Part shown: in pieces, positions 8,764 to 17,281 of the stretch | Position numbering within the stretch: position 1 is the first letter of the stretch | Layout of the letters: each line of letters begins with the position of its first letter | Origin: Microbacteriaceae bacterium | GTDB taxonomy: Bacteria; Actinomycetota; Actinomycetes; Actinomycetales; Microbacteriaceae | Assembly: GCA_025465035.1 (NCBI GenBank) | Contig: JAODMH010000192.1 | Location: forward strand, 1 to 36,705 | Direction of reading: 5' to 3' | Length of the DNA: 36,705 bases | The notes under the pieces: model-generated | What the model was told of the DNA's origin: nothing | Seen by the model: only the letters and a program-made list of their open reading frames with translations | Database searches by the model: none | Translations under genes and position numbers: made by a program

Positions 8764-9069
8764 ATGCGAGGCAAACTCCTACTGGTAGTCGGACTGGGCG
8801 TCGGTTACGTTCTCGGCAGCAGGGCCGGTCGCGAGCGTTACGAACAGATCAAGGTAGCGGCCGGCAGGCTGTGGAACGATCCGCGCGTTCAACGACAGGT
8901 CAAGCAGGCAGAGGGCTTCGCGAAAGACAAGGCTCCCGAGGTCGTCGAGTTCCTCAGCGACGGTGCCAAGAAGGTCGTCTCCCAGGTGAGCGGCAAGTCC
9001 ACCACGACGAAGGCCTCGGCCAAGGCTCCGTCGAAGGCCCGCGCTGCGAAGACCGGCACTGCTAAGTAG
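8764..9069 (+). CDS. Small YtxH-like membrane-anchored protein
   Basis: A 101-aa protein. An N-terminal glycine-rich hydrophobic segment (residues 4-19, LLLVVGLGVGYVLGSRAGR) anchors it, and the rest is a charged amphipathic helix ending in a Lys/Ala/Ser/Thr-rich tail. This matches small YtxH-type proteins, which are often linked with envelope or general stress. GGAG at 8755-8758 supports the ATG. A TACTCT at 8701-8706 could be its -10. It is first of three small genes inserted between cgoX and hemQ, 7 nt before the next. Molecular role unknown. Confidence 0.8.
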   Translation: MRGKLLLVVGLGVGYVLGSRAGRERYEQIKVAAGRLWNDPRVQRQVKQAEGFAKDKAPEVVEFLSDGAKKVVSQVSGKSTTTKASAKAPSKARAAKTGTAK

Positions 9070-9076
9070 GCCGGTC

Positions 9077-9484
9077 GTGAGCGACGGAGACTACAAGAAG
9101 CGGTCACTCTTCACGCTGATCGCGGACCTTCCGCGACTGCTCATCGAGCTCGTGAAAGAGGAACTCGACCATCTCAAGCAGGAGATGGTGGCCAAGCTGA
9201 AGCACGCCGGAATCGGGATCGGTCTCTTCGTCGGCGCGGCCTTCTTCGCCTTCTTCCTCTTCGCGGTGCTGATCGCGGCGGCGATCCTCGGATTCGCCGA
9301 GATCGTGCCCGGCTGGGCAGCCGCGCTCATCGTGGCTGGCATCCTGCTGGTGATCGTCGTGGTCCTCGCGCTCATCGGGGCGGCCCAGGTGAAGAGAGGT
9401 GTGCCGGTTCCGACCGAGACCATCAGGAGTGTCAAGCAGGACGTCAACGCCATCAAGGGCGTTGGAAAGCGAGCGAACCCATGA
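9077..9484 (+). CDS. Phage-holin-like superfamily III membrane protein
   Basis: A 135-aa protein starting at GTG 9077. A charged N-terminal helix (about 1-45, rich in Lys/Glu) is followed by two long hydrophobic helices (about 47-73 and 79-102) and a cytosolic tail. This matches the actinobacterial family annotated as putative holin superfamily III (PF07332-like), which is chromosomal and common and is not evidence of a phage here. It overlaps the next gene by ATGA. It is likely co-expressed with its two neighbours as an envelope module; function unproven. Confidence 0.82.
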   Translation: MSDGDYKKRSLFTLIADLPRLLIELVKEELDHLKQEMVAKLKHAGIGIGLFVGAAFFAFFLFAVLIAAAILGFAEIVPGWAAALIVAGILLVIVVVLALIGAAQVKRGVPVPTETIRSVKQDVNAIKGVGKRANP

Positions 9485-9723
9485 GCGTCTCTGACCAATC
9501 CGGCGCTCCCGTTCAGATGAAGGTCGCGTCGGCGCGCGCGGAGCTGAAGGAGACCCTCGATGCCATCGAGGACAAGCTCAATGTGCCCAAGCAGGTTGGT
9601 AGGCTCACGAAGAAAGCGCAGAGGTCGTACCGCGACAATCCGGTTCCCTGGATAATCGGTGCGACGGCAGCCGTCATCGTGGTCGGCGGCCTCGCCGCGC
9701 GGGCCCTCCTCCGCGACGACTGA
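9481..9723 (+). CDS. DUF3618-type small membrane protein
   Basis: An 80-aa protein whose ATG overlaps the preceding stop (ATGA). An N-terminal helix of the form ARAELKETLDAIEDKLNVP is the hallmark of DUF3618, followed by a basic stretch, NPVPWIIGA, and a single C-terminal transmembrane helix (about 57-76) ending RALLRDD. YtxH-like, holin-like and DUF3618 genes often occur together in actinobacteria; no biochemical function is established for the set. Confidence 0.82.
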   Translation: MSVSDQSGAPVQMKVASARAELKETLDAIEDKLNVPKQVGRLTKKAQRSYRDNPVPWIIGATAAVIVVGGLAARALLRDD

Positions 9724-9728
9724 CGCCC

Positions 9729-9769
9729 GCGGCACCACAATCACCAAAGGAAGCAGCGCCGCTTTTTGT
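9729..9769 (+). terminator. Weak terminator candidate after the DUF3618 gene
   Basis: GCGGC (9729-9733) can pair with GCCGC (9758-9762), directly followed by TTTTTGTT (9763-9770). The stem is only 5 bp with a 24-nt loop. A second hairpin, TCTCGCC/GGCGAGA (9770-9776/9781-9787), follows just upstream of the hemQ RBS. If functional, these separate the small-gene trio from hemQ. Confidence 0.3.
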
Positions 9770-9800
9770 TCTCGCCCGCCGGCGAGAGAGGATAGACGGC

Positions 9801-10469
9801 ATGAGTTCCACCCCGATCCCGAGCGGGTACACGCTGTGGGCGGTCTTCCGCCGTGATCCCGCCGTTCCCGCGGGCAGCGATATCGAATCCCTCGCCTCCA
9901 CGATTCGCTCGATCGAGGAACGAGGGGTCGTCGTCCGAGGCTTCTACGACGTCTCCGGCCTACGGGCGGATGCCGACCTCATGGTCTGGCTGCATGACGG
10001 CGACCCGGAGACCCTCCAGTGGGCGTTGCGCGAGTTGCGCCGTACCCCGCTGCTGAAAACCCTGCTCCCGACCTGGAACGCAATGGGCGTGCATCGCGAC
10101 GCCGAGTTCAGCGCAAACCACCTGCCGTCGTTCATGCGCGGCAAGAGTCCAGAAGCCTGGGTCACCGTCTACCCCTTCGTGCGGTCATACGAGTGGTATC
10201 TGCTCCCCGACGAGGAACGCCGCACGATGCTCGGTGATCACGGGCGCAAGGGCAGCGAGTACACGCAGGTCCTTGCCAACACCGTCGCGTCCTTCGCGCT
10301 CGGCGATTACGAATGGATTCTCGCGCTCGAGGCGCCGGAGCTCGTCGACCTCGTCGACCTCATGCGTCACCTGCGGCAGACGGATGCCCGGCGGCACGTT
10401 CGGGAAGAGATCCCGTTCTATACCGGGCGCCGGATCTCCCTCTCCGATATTCCCGAGGTCCTGTTATGA
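9801..10469 (+). CDS. hemQ: Coproheme decarboxylase (HemQ/ChdC)
   Basis: A 222-aa chlorite-dismutase-fold protein that performs the last step of the coproporphyrin pathway, decarboxylating coproheme III to haem b with hydrogen peroxide. The ATG has a clear RBS (GAGAGAGGA). The family block YPFVRSYEWYLLPDEERR contains the Tyr (Tyr133 of EWYLLP) expected to be the catalytic radical residue. It is followed by MLGDHG and NTVASFALGDYEW. I do not assign the axial His from sequence alone. Its stop overlaps the cpfC start (ATGA). This gene is the strongest sign that haem is made via coproporphyrin here. Confidence 0.95.
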   Translation: MSSTPIPSGYTLWAVFRRDPAVPAGSDIESLASTIRSIEERGVVVRGFYDVSGLRADADLMVWLHDGDPETLQWALRELRRTPLLKTLLPTWNAMGVHRDAEFSANHLPSFMRGKSPEAWVTVYPFVRSYEWYLLPDEERRTMLGDHGRKGSEYTQVLANTVASFALGDYEWILALEAPELVDLVDLMRHLRQTDARRHVREEIPFYTGRRISLSDIPEVLL

Positions 10470-11626
10470 GCCCGGCGGCCGTGCTCGGGGCGACCGAGGC
10501 AGCCCGGGCAGGGGCGGAGCACGTCGTCGAGGCGACGCCGTACGACGCCATCCTGCTGGCGAGTTTCGGCGGGCCAGAGGGACAGGACGACGTCATACCG
10601 TTTCTGCGGAACGTGACGAAGGGTCGCGGAATCCCGGAGGAGCGGCTCGAGGAGGTTGCGCATCACTACAGGGCGTTCGGCGGGGTGAGCCCCATCAACG
10701 ACCAGAATCGCGAGTTGAAGGCCGCGCTCGAGGCTGAACTCGCTCGACGCGGCATCGATTTGCCGGTGCTGTGGGGCAACCGCAACTGGGCACCGTACCT
10801 GCGCGATGCCATAGATGACGCGCACGAGCGGGGCTTCACCAAGCTCATCGCGATCGGTACCAGTGCCTACAGCTCGTATTCGAGTTGTCGCCAGTACCGC
10901 GAGGACTACGCTCAGGCGCTTGCCGACACCGGTCTCGATGGTGTGATCGAGATCGACAAGGTGCGCCAGTTCTTCGATCACCCGGGCTTCGTCGAACCCT
11001 TCATCGAGGGACTTCGGGATGCTCTGACGCAGGTCTCAGCGGCCGGTATCCCGCTCGACCAGACCCACGTGCTCTTCTCGACGCACTCGATCCCGTCCGC
11101 GGATGCCGCCAAGAGTGGTCCTCCGGAGAGGGACTTCGGTGCCGGCGGTGCCTACGCCGCCCAGCACCTCGCCGTCGCCGAAGTGGTGGTCGCCGCCCAG
11201 CACAGGAGTGGACTCGCGTGGAGCCTCGTCTACCAGAGCCGCAGCGGTCCGCCCAGCATGCCGTGGCTCGCGCCCGATGTGAACGACGCGATCGCCGAAA
11301 TCGCCGGCACCGGCGTCAAAGCCACTGTCATCGTTCCCATCGGTTTCGTGAGCGATCACATGGAAGTGAAGTGGGATCTCGACACCGAGGCGATGGAGAC
11401 GGCCCACGATCTCGGGATGATGGCGATCCGCGTCAGCACGCCGGGGGTGCACGCCGCGTACGTGTCCGCTCTCGTCGATCTCGTGCTCGAGCGGCGCGAC
11501 GGCATCCCCGTCGATGAGCGTCCGGCGCTGACGGCGCTCGGTCCCTGGTACGACGTGTGCCGCTCCGGTTGCTGCGAAAACGTCCGGCTCGGGTTCAAAC
11601 CGGCGCTCGCCGGGGTGGCGCCGTGA
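10466..11626 (+). CDS. cpfC: Coproporphyrin III ferrochelatase
   Basis: A 386-aa protein starting at ATG 10466 (overlapping the hemQ stop); an upstream open frame is antisense-free but runs inside hemQ and is not used. It inserts Fe2+ into coproporphyrin III. Conserved parts include LLASFGGPEG at the N-terminus, the metal-site STHSIP block and an SDHMEVKWDLD stretch carrying the acidic residues. Four cysteines fit the [2Fe-2S] cluster known in actinobacterial ferrochelatases: Cys141 (SSCRQY) and Cys365, Cys369 and Cys370 near the C-terminus (CRSGCC). It overlaps hemC by GTGA. Confidence 0.95.
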   Translation: MSPAAVLGATEAARAGAEHVVEATPYDAILLASFGGPEGQDDVIPFLRNVTKGRGIPEERLEEVAHHYRAFGGVSPINDQNRELKAALEAELARRGIDLPVLWGNRNWAPYLRDAIDDAHERGFTKLIAIGTSAYSSYSSCRQYREDYAQALADTGLDGVIEIDKVRQFFDHPGFVEPFIEGLRDALTQVSAAGIPLDQTHVLFSTHSIPSADAAKSGPPERDFGAGGAYAAQHLAVAEVVVAAQHRSGLAWSLVYQSRSGPPSMPWLAPDVNDAIAEIAGTGVKATVIVPIGFVSDHMEVKWDLDTEAMETAHDLGMMAIRVSTPGVHAAYVSALVDLVLERRDGIPVDERPALTALGPWYDVCRSGCCENVRLGFKPALAGVAP

Positions 11627-12579
11627 CGACTCCTTCCGGCAGCATCCGCATCGGGACTCGTGGCAGTGCCCTTGCCCTCGCGCAGACCGGTGCGATCGCC
11701 GACTCGATCGCGAAGGCCTCCGGCGTCGACGTCGACCTCGTCACGGTCGCGACAGAGGGGGATCACTCGACGGCCTCCCTCGCGAGCCTCGGCGGCACCG
11801 GGGTGTTCGCGAGTGCACTGCGCGAAGCGCTCCTCGGCGGCGATTGCGATCTCGTCGTCCACTCGCTCAAAGACCTCCCGACGACGCCGTATCCCGGGCT
11901 GCGCATCGGCGCCATTCCGAAGCGCGCGGATGCCCGCGACGCACTCTGCGCGCGTGACGGTCTGACTCTCGGCGGCCTCGAGCCTGGTGCCCGTGTCGGC
12001 ACCGGATCCCCGCGGCGTGCCGCCCAGCTGCGGGGATGGCGGCCAGATGTCGAGGTTGTCGACATTCGCGGCAATGTGGACACACGACTCGGTCGCGTTT
12101 CCCCAGGCGACCTCGACGCCGTCGTTCTCGCGGCGGCCGGCCTGTCGCGGCTCGGCAGACTGGACGCGGTCACCGAGTTCTTCGAGCTGAGTCGCTGGGC
12201 GACGGCACCCGGTCAGGGCGCACTTGCGATCGAGGTGCGCGACTCATACTCCTCCGAGTTCGCCGCGATGTTGAAGACCATCGATCACACGTCGAGCCGC
12301 ATGTCCGCCCTCGCAGAGCGAGCCGTTCTCGCTCGCCTGGAGGCCGGCTGCGCGGCACCCGTCGGGGCATCCGCTGTCGTGGACGGCGAAATGCTCTTCC
12401 TCACCGCGACCGTCTACGCGGTAGACGGTTCGGGTTCGCTCACCAGTTCGCACGCGCTGGTGATCGAGGGAGGAGCGGCCGAGCGTGCGCTGCTTCCCGT
12501 GGAGCTCGGCGGCCGCGTCGCCGATGAACTGTTGCGGCTGGGCGCCGCTGATCTCGCGCCCCTTGGGGCCGGATCGTGA
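11623..12579 (+). CDS. hemC: Porphobilinogen deaminase (hydroxymethylbilane synthase)
   Basis: A 318-aa protein starting at GTG 11623 in a GTGA overlap with cpfC. It polymerises four porphobilinogens to hydroxymethylbilane. Landmarks: IGTRGSALALAQT at the N-terminus, the VHSLKDLPT loop with catalytic Asp84, the Arg-rich GTGSPRRAAQL and DIRGNVDTRL stretches that bind the growing chain, and Cys243 in LEAGCAAPVG, which carries the dipyrromethane cofactor. All key residues are present. Confidence 0.97.
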   Translation: MTTPSGSIRIGTRGSALALAQTGAIADSIAKASGVDVDLVTVATEGDHSTASLASLGGTGVFASALREALLGGDCDLVVHSLKDLPTTPYPGLRIGAIPKRADARDALCARDGLTLGGLEPGARVGTGSPRRAAQLRGWRPDVEVVDIRGNVDTRLGRVSPGDLDAVVLAAAGLSRLGRLDAVTEFFELSRWATAPGQGALAIEVRDSYSSEFAAMLKTIDHTSSRMSALAERAVLARLEAGCAAPVGASAVVDGEMLFLTATVYAVDGSGSLTSSHALVIEGGAAERALLPVELGGRVADELLRLGAADLAPLGAGS

Positions 12580-13358
12580 TGACCGCTCGCGAGTCCAAAC
12601 CGCTGTTGGGATGGCGCGTACTGGTGCCACGCGGCGGCAAGTGGGGCGACGGGGTCGCCGCCACCCTGCGTTCCTACGGCGCGGTACCGGTCATCGCGCC
12701 CATGATCAACTTCGCGAGCTCGGAGAACGCCAGGGAACTTTCCGACGCGCTCAAGCGGCTCGAAAGCGGCAACTTCGACTGGCTGGTGATCACCAGTGCC
12801 ACGACAGTCGACGTGCTGATGAGCCAGCAGGTCACCGTCCCGCCGAGCACCCGCATCGCCGCCGTCGGCGAGACGACCGGTGCCGCTCTCGCTCTCGCCG
12901 GCTACCGCGTCGACTTCGTTCCGGAAGGAGACAACTCCGCCCGCGGACTCGTGAAGGAGTGGCCGGCCTCCGACATCAGCGGGCGAGTGCTCATTCCGCA
13001 GTCGGATATCGCCGAGCCCACCCTGGTCGCGGGACTCGCGAAGCTGGGGCTCGACGTCGAGTTCGTCGCCGCCTATCGCACCGTTGGGGTGCCGGTCGCC
13101 GAGCACGTGGCGGCGGATGTCGCATCCGGTCGCATCCGCGCCGTACTGCTCACCTCTGGCAGTGTCGCCCGCCAGGTGCAGGCACAGCTCGCACCACTGC
13201 CGGAGGACACCGTCCTCGCCGCCATCGGACCCCGAACCGCCTTCGACGCTCGTGCCGCCGGAATCACCGTGCACCTCATCGCCGAGTCGCGATCGGTGGC
13301 CGCCCTCGTCGAGGTGCTGGTCGAATATGCCATCGCGGAACAGGAACGGAATGATTGA
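12576..13358 (+). CDS. hemD: Uroporphyrinogen III synthase
   Basis: About 260 aa, starting at GTG 12576 or the adjacent ATG 12579, overlapping the hemC stop. The two-domain HemD fold is poorly conserved, but [65 protein letters not shown] and [12 protein letters not shown] follow the family pattern. It closes hydroxymethylbilane with D-ring inversion. Position between hemC and hemB confirms the call. Its stop lies 8 nt inside hemB. Confidence 0.93.
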   Translation: MMTARESKPLLGWRVLVPRGGKWGDGVAATLRSYGAVPVIAPMINFASSENARELSDALKRLESGNFDWLVITSATTVDVLMSQQVTVPPSTRIAAVGETTGAALALAGYRVDFVPEGDNSARGLVKEWPASDISGRVLIPQSDIAEPTLVAGLAKLGLDVEFVAAYRTVGVPVAEHVAADVASGRIRAVLLTSGSVARQVQAQLAPLPEDTVLAAIGPRTAFDARAAGITVHLIAESRSVAALVEVLVEYAIAEQERND

Positions 13359-14331
13359 CGGGCCTCGGGATCGACCGCGCAGACTCCGCAGGACTCCGGC
13401 GCTGCGCCGGCTCGTGGCCGAGACCCGCATCCATCCGGCGGAGCTGATCCTGCCGATGTTCGTTCGGGAGGGGCTCCGTTCGCCCGAACCCATCGCCTCG
13501 ATGCCCGGCGTGAGCCACCACTCGATCGACAGTCTCCGGCGCGCGGTGGTCGAGGCAGCGGAGGCGGGCATTGGCGGAGTGATGCTCTTCGGCATCCCGA
13601 CCTCGAAGGACGCCATCGGCTCCGGTGCGACCGATGAGAACGGCATCCTCAACACGGCGACGCGCGCGGTCGTCGCGGAGGTCGGCGAATCGATAGTCGT
13701 CCAGACCGACCTCTGTCTCGACGAATTCACCGACCACGGACACTGCGGGGTGCTGGATGCCAGCGGCAATGTCGACAACGACGCCTCGCTCGAGCGTTAC
13801 CGCGACATGGCCATCGCGCAGGCGAACGCCGGCTCGCACCTGCTCGGTCTGAGCGGCATGATGGACGGCCAGGTCGCCGTCGTCCGTGACGCCCTCGACG
13901 AGAACGGCCTCATCGACACCGCCATCCTCGGCTACGCGGCAAAGTATGCCTCCGCGTTCTATGGGCCGTTTCGCGAGGCCGTGCAGTCCTCCCTCCAGGG
14001 TGACCGGCGCAGCTACCAGCTCGACCCGGCAAACCGCCGCGAGGGCATGCGCGAGATCCTCACCGACGTCGATGAGGGTGCGGATGTCGTGATGGTCAAG
14101 CCGGCCATGAGTTACCTTGACGTGCTCGCGGATGCCGCCGCCGCGAGTCCCGTGCCGGTGTGGGCCTATCAGGTCTCCGGCGAGTATTCGATGATCGAAG
14201 CCGCCGCGGCGAACGGCTGGATCGACCGCCGCAGGGCGATCGAGGAATCGGTTCTCAGCATCCGTCGCGCCGGAGCGGACGCCGTGCTCACCTACTGGGC
14301 CGTCGAGCTGGCGCGCTGGCTGCGCTCATGA
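13351..14331 (+). CDS. hemB: Delta-aminolevulinic acid dehydratase (porphobilinogen synthase)
   Basis: A 326-aa protein with ATG 13351 overlapping hemD by 8 nt; GGAACGGA is the RBS. It condenses two 5-aminolevulinates to porphobilinogen. Schiff-base lysines are Lys198 ([14 protein letters not shown]) and Lys250 ([11 protein letters not shown]). The metal site reads [11 protein letters not shown]: Cys122 and Cys132 match two of the three zinc cysteines of zinc-type enzymes, but the middle position is Asp124. The active-site metal is thus uncertain (mixed Cys/Asp type). It overlaps hemL by ATGA. Confidence 0.97.
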   Translation: MIDGPRDRPRRLRRTPALRRLVAETRIHPAELILPMFVREGLRSPEPIASMPGVSHHSIDSLRRAVVEAAEAGIGGVMLFGIPTSKDAIGSGATDENGILNTATRAVVAEVGESIVVQTDLCLDEFTDHGHCGVLDASGNVDNDASLERYRDMAIAQANAGSHLLGLSGMMDGQVAVVRDALDENGLIDTAILGYAAKYASAFYGPFREAVQSSLQGDRRSYQLDPANRREGMREILTDVDEGADVVMVKPAMSYLDVLADAAAASPVPVWAYQVSGEYSMIEAAAANGWIDRRRAIEESVLSIRRAGADAVLTYWAVELARWLRS

Positions 14332-15665
14332 TCTCCAACGAGCACTACTTCACGCGGGCCAAGCTCTCGATTCCGGGTGGCGTGAACTCGCCGGTGCGCG
14401 CCTACGGTTCCGTCGGCGGCACACCGAGGTTCATCGTGTCGGCCCGTGGCGCCTACGTGACCGACGCCGAGGGCCGCGAATACGTTGACCTCGTGAGTTC
14501 GTGGGGTCCTGCGATTCTTGGCCACGCGCATCCACTGGTCGTCAAGGCTGTTCAGGATGCCGCCGCTCGCGGCCTCTCATTCGGGGCATCCACCCCCGGC
14601 GAGACCGAGCTGGCGGAACTGGTGCGCGAACGGGTGAGGGTCGACGACCAGCGTGCCGTCGAGAAGATCAGGCTCGTGTCGACCGGCACCGAGGCCACAA
14701 TGACGGCGATCCGCCTCGCCCGCGGGGTGACCGGCCGGGATCTGCTGGTCAAGTTCGCTGGCCACTACCACGGACATTCGGATGCACTGCTCGCCGAGGC
14801 GGGGTCCGGGGTCGCGACGCTCGCCATGCCAGGCTCGGCCGGAGTGACCGCCGCGACCGCCGCCCAGACGCTGGTACTGCCGTACAACGACCTCGACGCG
14901 GTGCGCGCGGTGTTCGCCGAGCACGGCGGGAACATCGCCGCCGTCATTGTCGAGGCCGCCGCCGCGAACATGGGCGTCGTCGCACCGGAGCGCGGCTTCA
15001 ACCGCGCGCTCTCGACGATCACGCGCGACAATGGTGCACTGCTCATCCTCGATGAGGTGCTCACGGGCTTCCGGGTCGGGCCGGCCGGCTGGTGGGGGCT
15101 CGAGGCGTCCCGCGTGGTCCCGGACGGCGCCGGGTGGAGGCCAGACCTCGTCACCTTCGGCAAGGTCATCGGCGGCGGAATGCCGCTCGCCGCGATCGGT
15201 GGACGCGGCGACGTGATGGACCAGCTCGCACCGCTCGGCCCCGTGTACCAGGCCGGCACGCTCAGCGGCAATCCGGTCGCCGTTGCGGCCGGCATCGCCA
15301 CGCTGCGGAACGCGGATGCCGCGGTCTACGGCCGCCTCGACGCCGTCGCCGACCGGCTCTCCTCTGCGGTCTCGGAGGCGCTGGCAGCGGAGGGCGTCGA
15401 GCACTCGGTGCAGCGCGCCGGCAGCCTGTTCTCCTTTGCCTTCAGCGCGACACCGCCCAGGAACTACGCCGACGTGAAGGCGCAGCAGGCCTTCCGCTAT
15501 GCGCCGTTCTTCCACGCGATGCTCGACGCGGGGGTGTCACTGCCGCCGTCGGTTTTCGAGGCCTGGTTCGTCTCGGCAGCGCACGACGACGCGGCGATCG
15601 CCCGCATCCTGGAGGCGCTCCCGGCCGCCGCTCGGGCTGCGGCTGCCGCCCGACCTCGCCCGTAG
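14328..15665 (+). CDS. hemL: Glutamate-1-semialdehyde 2,1-aminomutase
   Basis: A 445-aa PLP enzyme starting at ATG 14328, converting glutamate-1-semialdehyde to 5-aminolevulinate; it acts directly after HemA although it is encoded last. Landmarks are [17 protein letters not shown], the [17 protein letters not shown] phosphate-binding region, [20 protein letters not shown] with the PLP-contacting Asp, and the Schiff-base Lys279 in [14 protein letters not shown]. Last gene of the overlapping haem operon. Confidence 0.97.
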   Translation: MISNEHYFTRAKLSIPGGVNSPVRAYGSVGGTPRFIVSARGAYVTDAEGREYVDLVSSWGPAILGHAHPLVVKAVQDAAARGLSFGASTPGETELAELVRERVRVDDQRAVEKIRLVSTGTEATMTAIRLARGVTGRDLLVKFAGHYHGHSDALLAEAGSGVATLAMPGSAGVTAATAAQTLVLPYNDLDAVRAVFAEHGGNIAAVIVEAAAANMGVVAPERGFNRALSTITRDNGALLILDEVLTGFRVGPAGWWGLEASRVVPDGAGWRPDLVTFGKVIGGGMPLAAIGGRGDVMDQLAPLGPVYQAGTLSGNPVAVAAGIATLRNADAAVYGRLDAVADRLSSAVSEALAAEGVEHSVQRAGSLFSFAFSATPPRNYADVKAQQAFRYAPFFHAMLDAGVSLPPSVFEAWFVSAAHDDAAIARILEALPAAARAAAAARPRP

Positions 15666-15666
15666 G

Positions 15667-15740
15667 TCATCCGCGCGCCGTCTCGTGGTCAGCGCGGGTG
15701 TTGTAACGTCCGCACCGACAACAACGAGCAGCGCGGATGA
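15667..15740. terminator. Inverted repeat spanning the hemL / DUF1304 convergent gap
   Basis: A perfect 10-bp inverted repeat (15667-15676 TCATCCGCGC with 15731-15740 GCGCGGATGA) encloses 54 nt that contain a smaller GTTGT/ACAAC pair (15700-15704/15718-15722). It fills the gap between two convergent genes, so a bidirectional terminator is likely, though no T-tract is seen. Confidence 0.4.
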
Positions 15741-15750
15741 GGCCGGCGCT

Positions 15751-16143
15751 TCAGAGCGCGAGCGCGATGAACACCAGCCCCACGAGCGGCGGCACGCCCT
15801 GGATGAGCGCGGAACGGCGATTGGTCTTCGAGCTCAGCAGTAGCACCAGTGCGGCGAACACCATGCTGCCGGCGCCCATGAAGACCAGGGCCAGGCCGGC
15901 GGCGGGGATGCTCCGGAGCAGCACCAGCCCGATTCCGGCGCCGAGGCCGAGGAACAGGTTGTAGAAGCCCTGGTTGAAGGCCATCGGCCTGATGGTCTCG
16001 GCCTCCTCCTGGCTAGTGATGCCGAAGATCTTCCAGGTGCGCGGCTTCGTCCAGGTGACGCTCTCCAGAAAGAAGACGTAGAGGTGGAATACGGCGGCGA
16101 GGAGGATGAAGATCGAGCCGATGACGAGGAGCGCGGTGTTCAT
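15751..16143 (-). CDS. DUF1304 family integral membrane protein
   Basis: A 130-aa protein with four predicted membrane helices (about 4-28, 57-73, 77-100 and 111-130) and the conserved block FFLESVTWTKPRTWKIFG followed by FNQGFYNLFLGLGA, which identifies DUF1304. Function is unknown across the family. It follows the MDR oxidoreductase by 37 nt on the same strand and may share its transcript. No strong RBS is seen; a weak CACACT lies 7 nt before the ATG. Confidence 0.88.
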   Translation of the reverse strand: MNTALLVIGSIFILLAAVFHLYVFFLESVTWTKPRTWKIFGITSQEEAETIRPMAFNQGFYNLFLGLGAGIGLVLLRSIPAAGLALVFMGAGSMVFAALVLLLSSKTNRRSALIQGVPPLVGLVFIALAL

Positions 16144-16180
16144 GCTCGACAGTGTGACAGATGCACCGACCTCACACCGT

Positions 16181-17143
16181 TCAGCGCCTCACCTCGACCA
16201 CCGTGCGGCCCCGAACCTGGCCCGCGAGGATGAGTCCGGCATGGGGGATGGCGTCCGCCAAGCCGATCGTCGTTGTCATCGAGTCGAGCAGATCGAGGTC
16301 CAGGTCGGTCGCGAGCCTCGCCCATGCCTCCTCCCGCAGGGGCCGCGGCGCGAAGACCGAGTTGATGCCCGTGAGGGTGACAGCGCGGAGGATGAACGGC
16401 ATGACAGTCGTCGGCAGGTCGCCGCTCTGCGCGAGGCCGCAGCCGGCCACGGTACCGCCGTACCGGGTCTGGGCGAGCACATTGGCGAGGGTCTGGCCGC
16501 CGACCGAATCTATAGCTCCGGCCCAGCGCTGGCTCTGCAGCGGCCTGCCCGGCTCCCCGATGCGCCCGATGATCTCCGTGGCACCGAGCGAGCGCAGGTA
16601 GTCGGATTCCTCGGCGCGACCAGTCGAGGCGACGACGCGATGCCCGAGCTTCGACAGGAGGGTGATCGCCACCGAGCCGACGCCGCCAGCTGCTCCGGTC
16701 ACGAGGATGTCGCCATCCGTCGCACCAGCCTTCTCGAGGGCGAGCACGGCGAGCATCGCCGTGAAGCCCGCGGTGCCGACGGCGGCGGCACGTTTGGGGC
16801 TGATCCCCTCCGGCAGCGGCAGCAACCACTCGCCCTTCACCCGTGCGCGTTCGCTCAGGCCCCCGTTGTGAGTCTCGCCGATTCCCCAGCCGTTCAGCAG
16901 CGCGCGGTCACCGACGGACCAGTCCGGATCTTCGGAGCTCGCAACCGTGCCGACGAGGTCGATACCCGGTATCAGCGGGCTGATCTTCGCGACGCCAGGG
17001 CGCCCGCCCAGGGCGAGCCCGTCCTTGAAGTTGATGCCGGAGTACTCGACATCGATGGTGACGTCGCCGTCACCGAGGTCGTCATCCGTCACGTCGTCGC
17101 GAAGAGTGGTTTTCGCATCCGCTATCTGAAGGGCTCGGAACAT
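16181..17143 (-). CDS. MDR-family NADPH oxidoreductase (YhdH/AcuI type, acrylyl-CoA reductase-like)
   Basis: A 320-aa zinc-independent medium-chain reductase. The N-terminal catalytic domain shows SGINFKDGLALGG and PGIDLVGTVASSEDPDW. The NADP-binding motif is VTGAAGGVGSVAITLLSKLGHRVVASTGR (about residues 150-178), the last residues suiting NADPH. Lack of zinc Cys ligands and the length match the YhdH/AcuI branch, whose members reduce acrylyl-CoA or quinones; substrate here is not certain. A TAGCGT -10 box ends 7 nt before the ATG, supporting this start and a leaderless transcript. Confidence 0.9.
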   Translation of the reverse strand: MFRALQIADAKTTLRDDVTDDDLGDGDVTIDVEYSGINFKDGLALGGRPGVAKISPLIPGIDLVGTVASSEDPDWSVGDRALLNGWGIGETHNGGLSERARVKGEWLLPLPEGISPKRAAAVGTAGFTAMLAVLALEKAGATDGDILVTGAAGGVGSVAITLLSKLGHRVVASTGRAEESDYLRSLGATEIIGRIGEPGRPLQSQRWAGAIDSVGGQTLANVLAQTRYGGTVAGCGLAQSGDLPTTVMPFILRAVTLTGINSVFAPRPLREEAWARLATDLDLDLLDSMTTTIGLADAIPHAGLILAGQVRGRTVVEVRR

Positions 17144-17156
17144 GGGGTCAACGCTA
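17144..17156 (-). promoter_or_regulatory. Leaderless promoter of the MDR oxidoreductase
   Basis: TAGCGT (17156-17151, minus strand) ends 7 nt before the ATG at 17143. Confidence 0.45.
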
Positions 17157-17174
17157 CTCGCGCGTGCCGGGTCT

Positions 17175-17267
17175 TCTCGCGGCGGAGCAATGCGCTTGTT
17201 CGGCGGAGAAAGGTGCTCACGGAGGGAGGAATATCTGGGTCCGCGACGCGTTTTCTCCGCCGCGAGA
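17175..17267 (-). repeat. Competing inverted repeats between pfkA and the MDR gene
   Basis: TCTCGCGGCGGAG (17175-17187) pairs perfectly with 17255-17267 over 13 bp. CGGCGGAGAAA (17201-17211) pairs perfectly with 17252-17262 over 11 bp. Both use the same right arm, so the two stems exclude each other. The element sits 15 nt past the pfkA stop (17282). It may be a terminator/antiterminator pair or a decayed mobile palindrome. Confidence 0.5.
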
Positions 17268-17281
17268 GGGGCGCAACGTAC

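Noticed and set aside
8764-9723. Prophage remnant suggested by a holin-like protein
   Set aside because: No other phage genes, att sites or integrase occur. This holin-like family is a normal chromosomal companion of YtxH and DUF3618 genes in actinobacteria.
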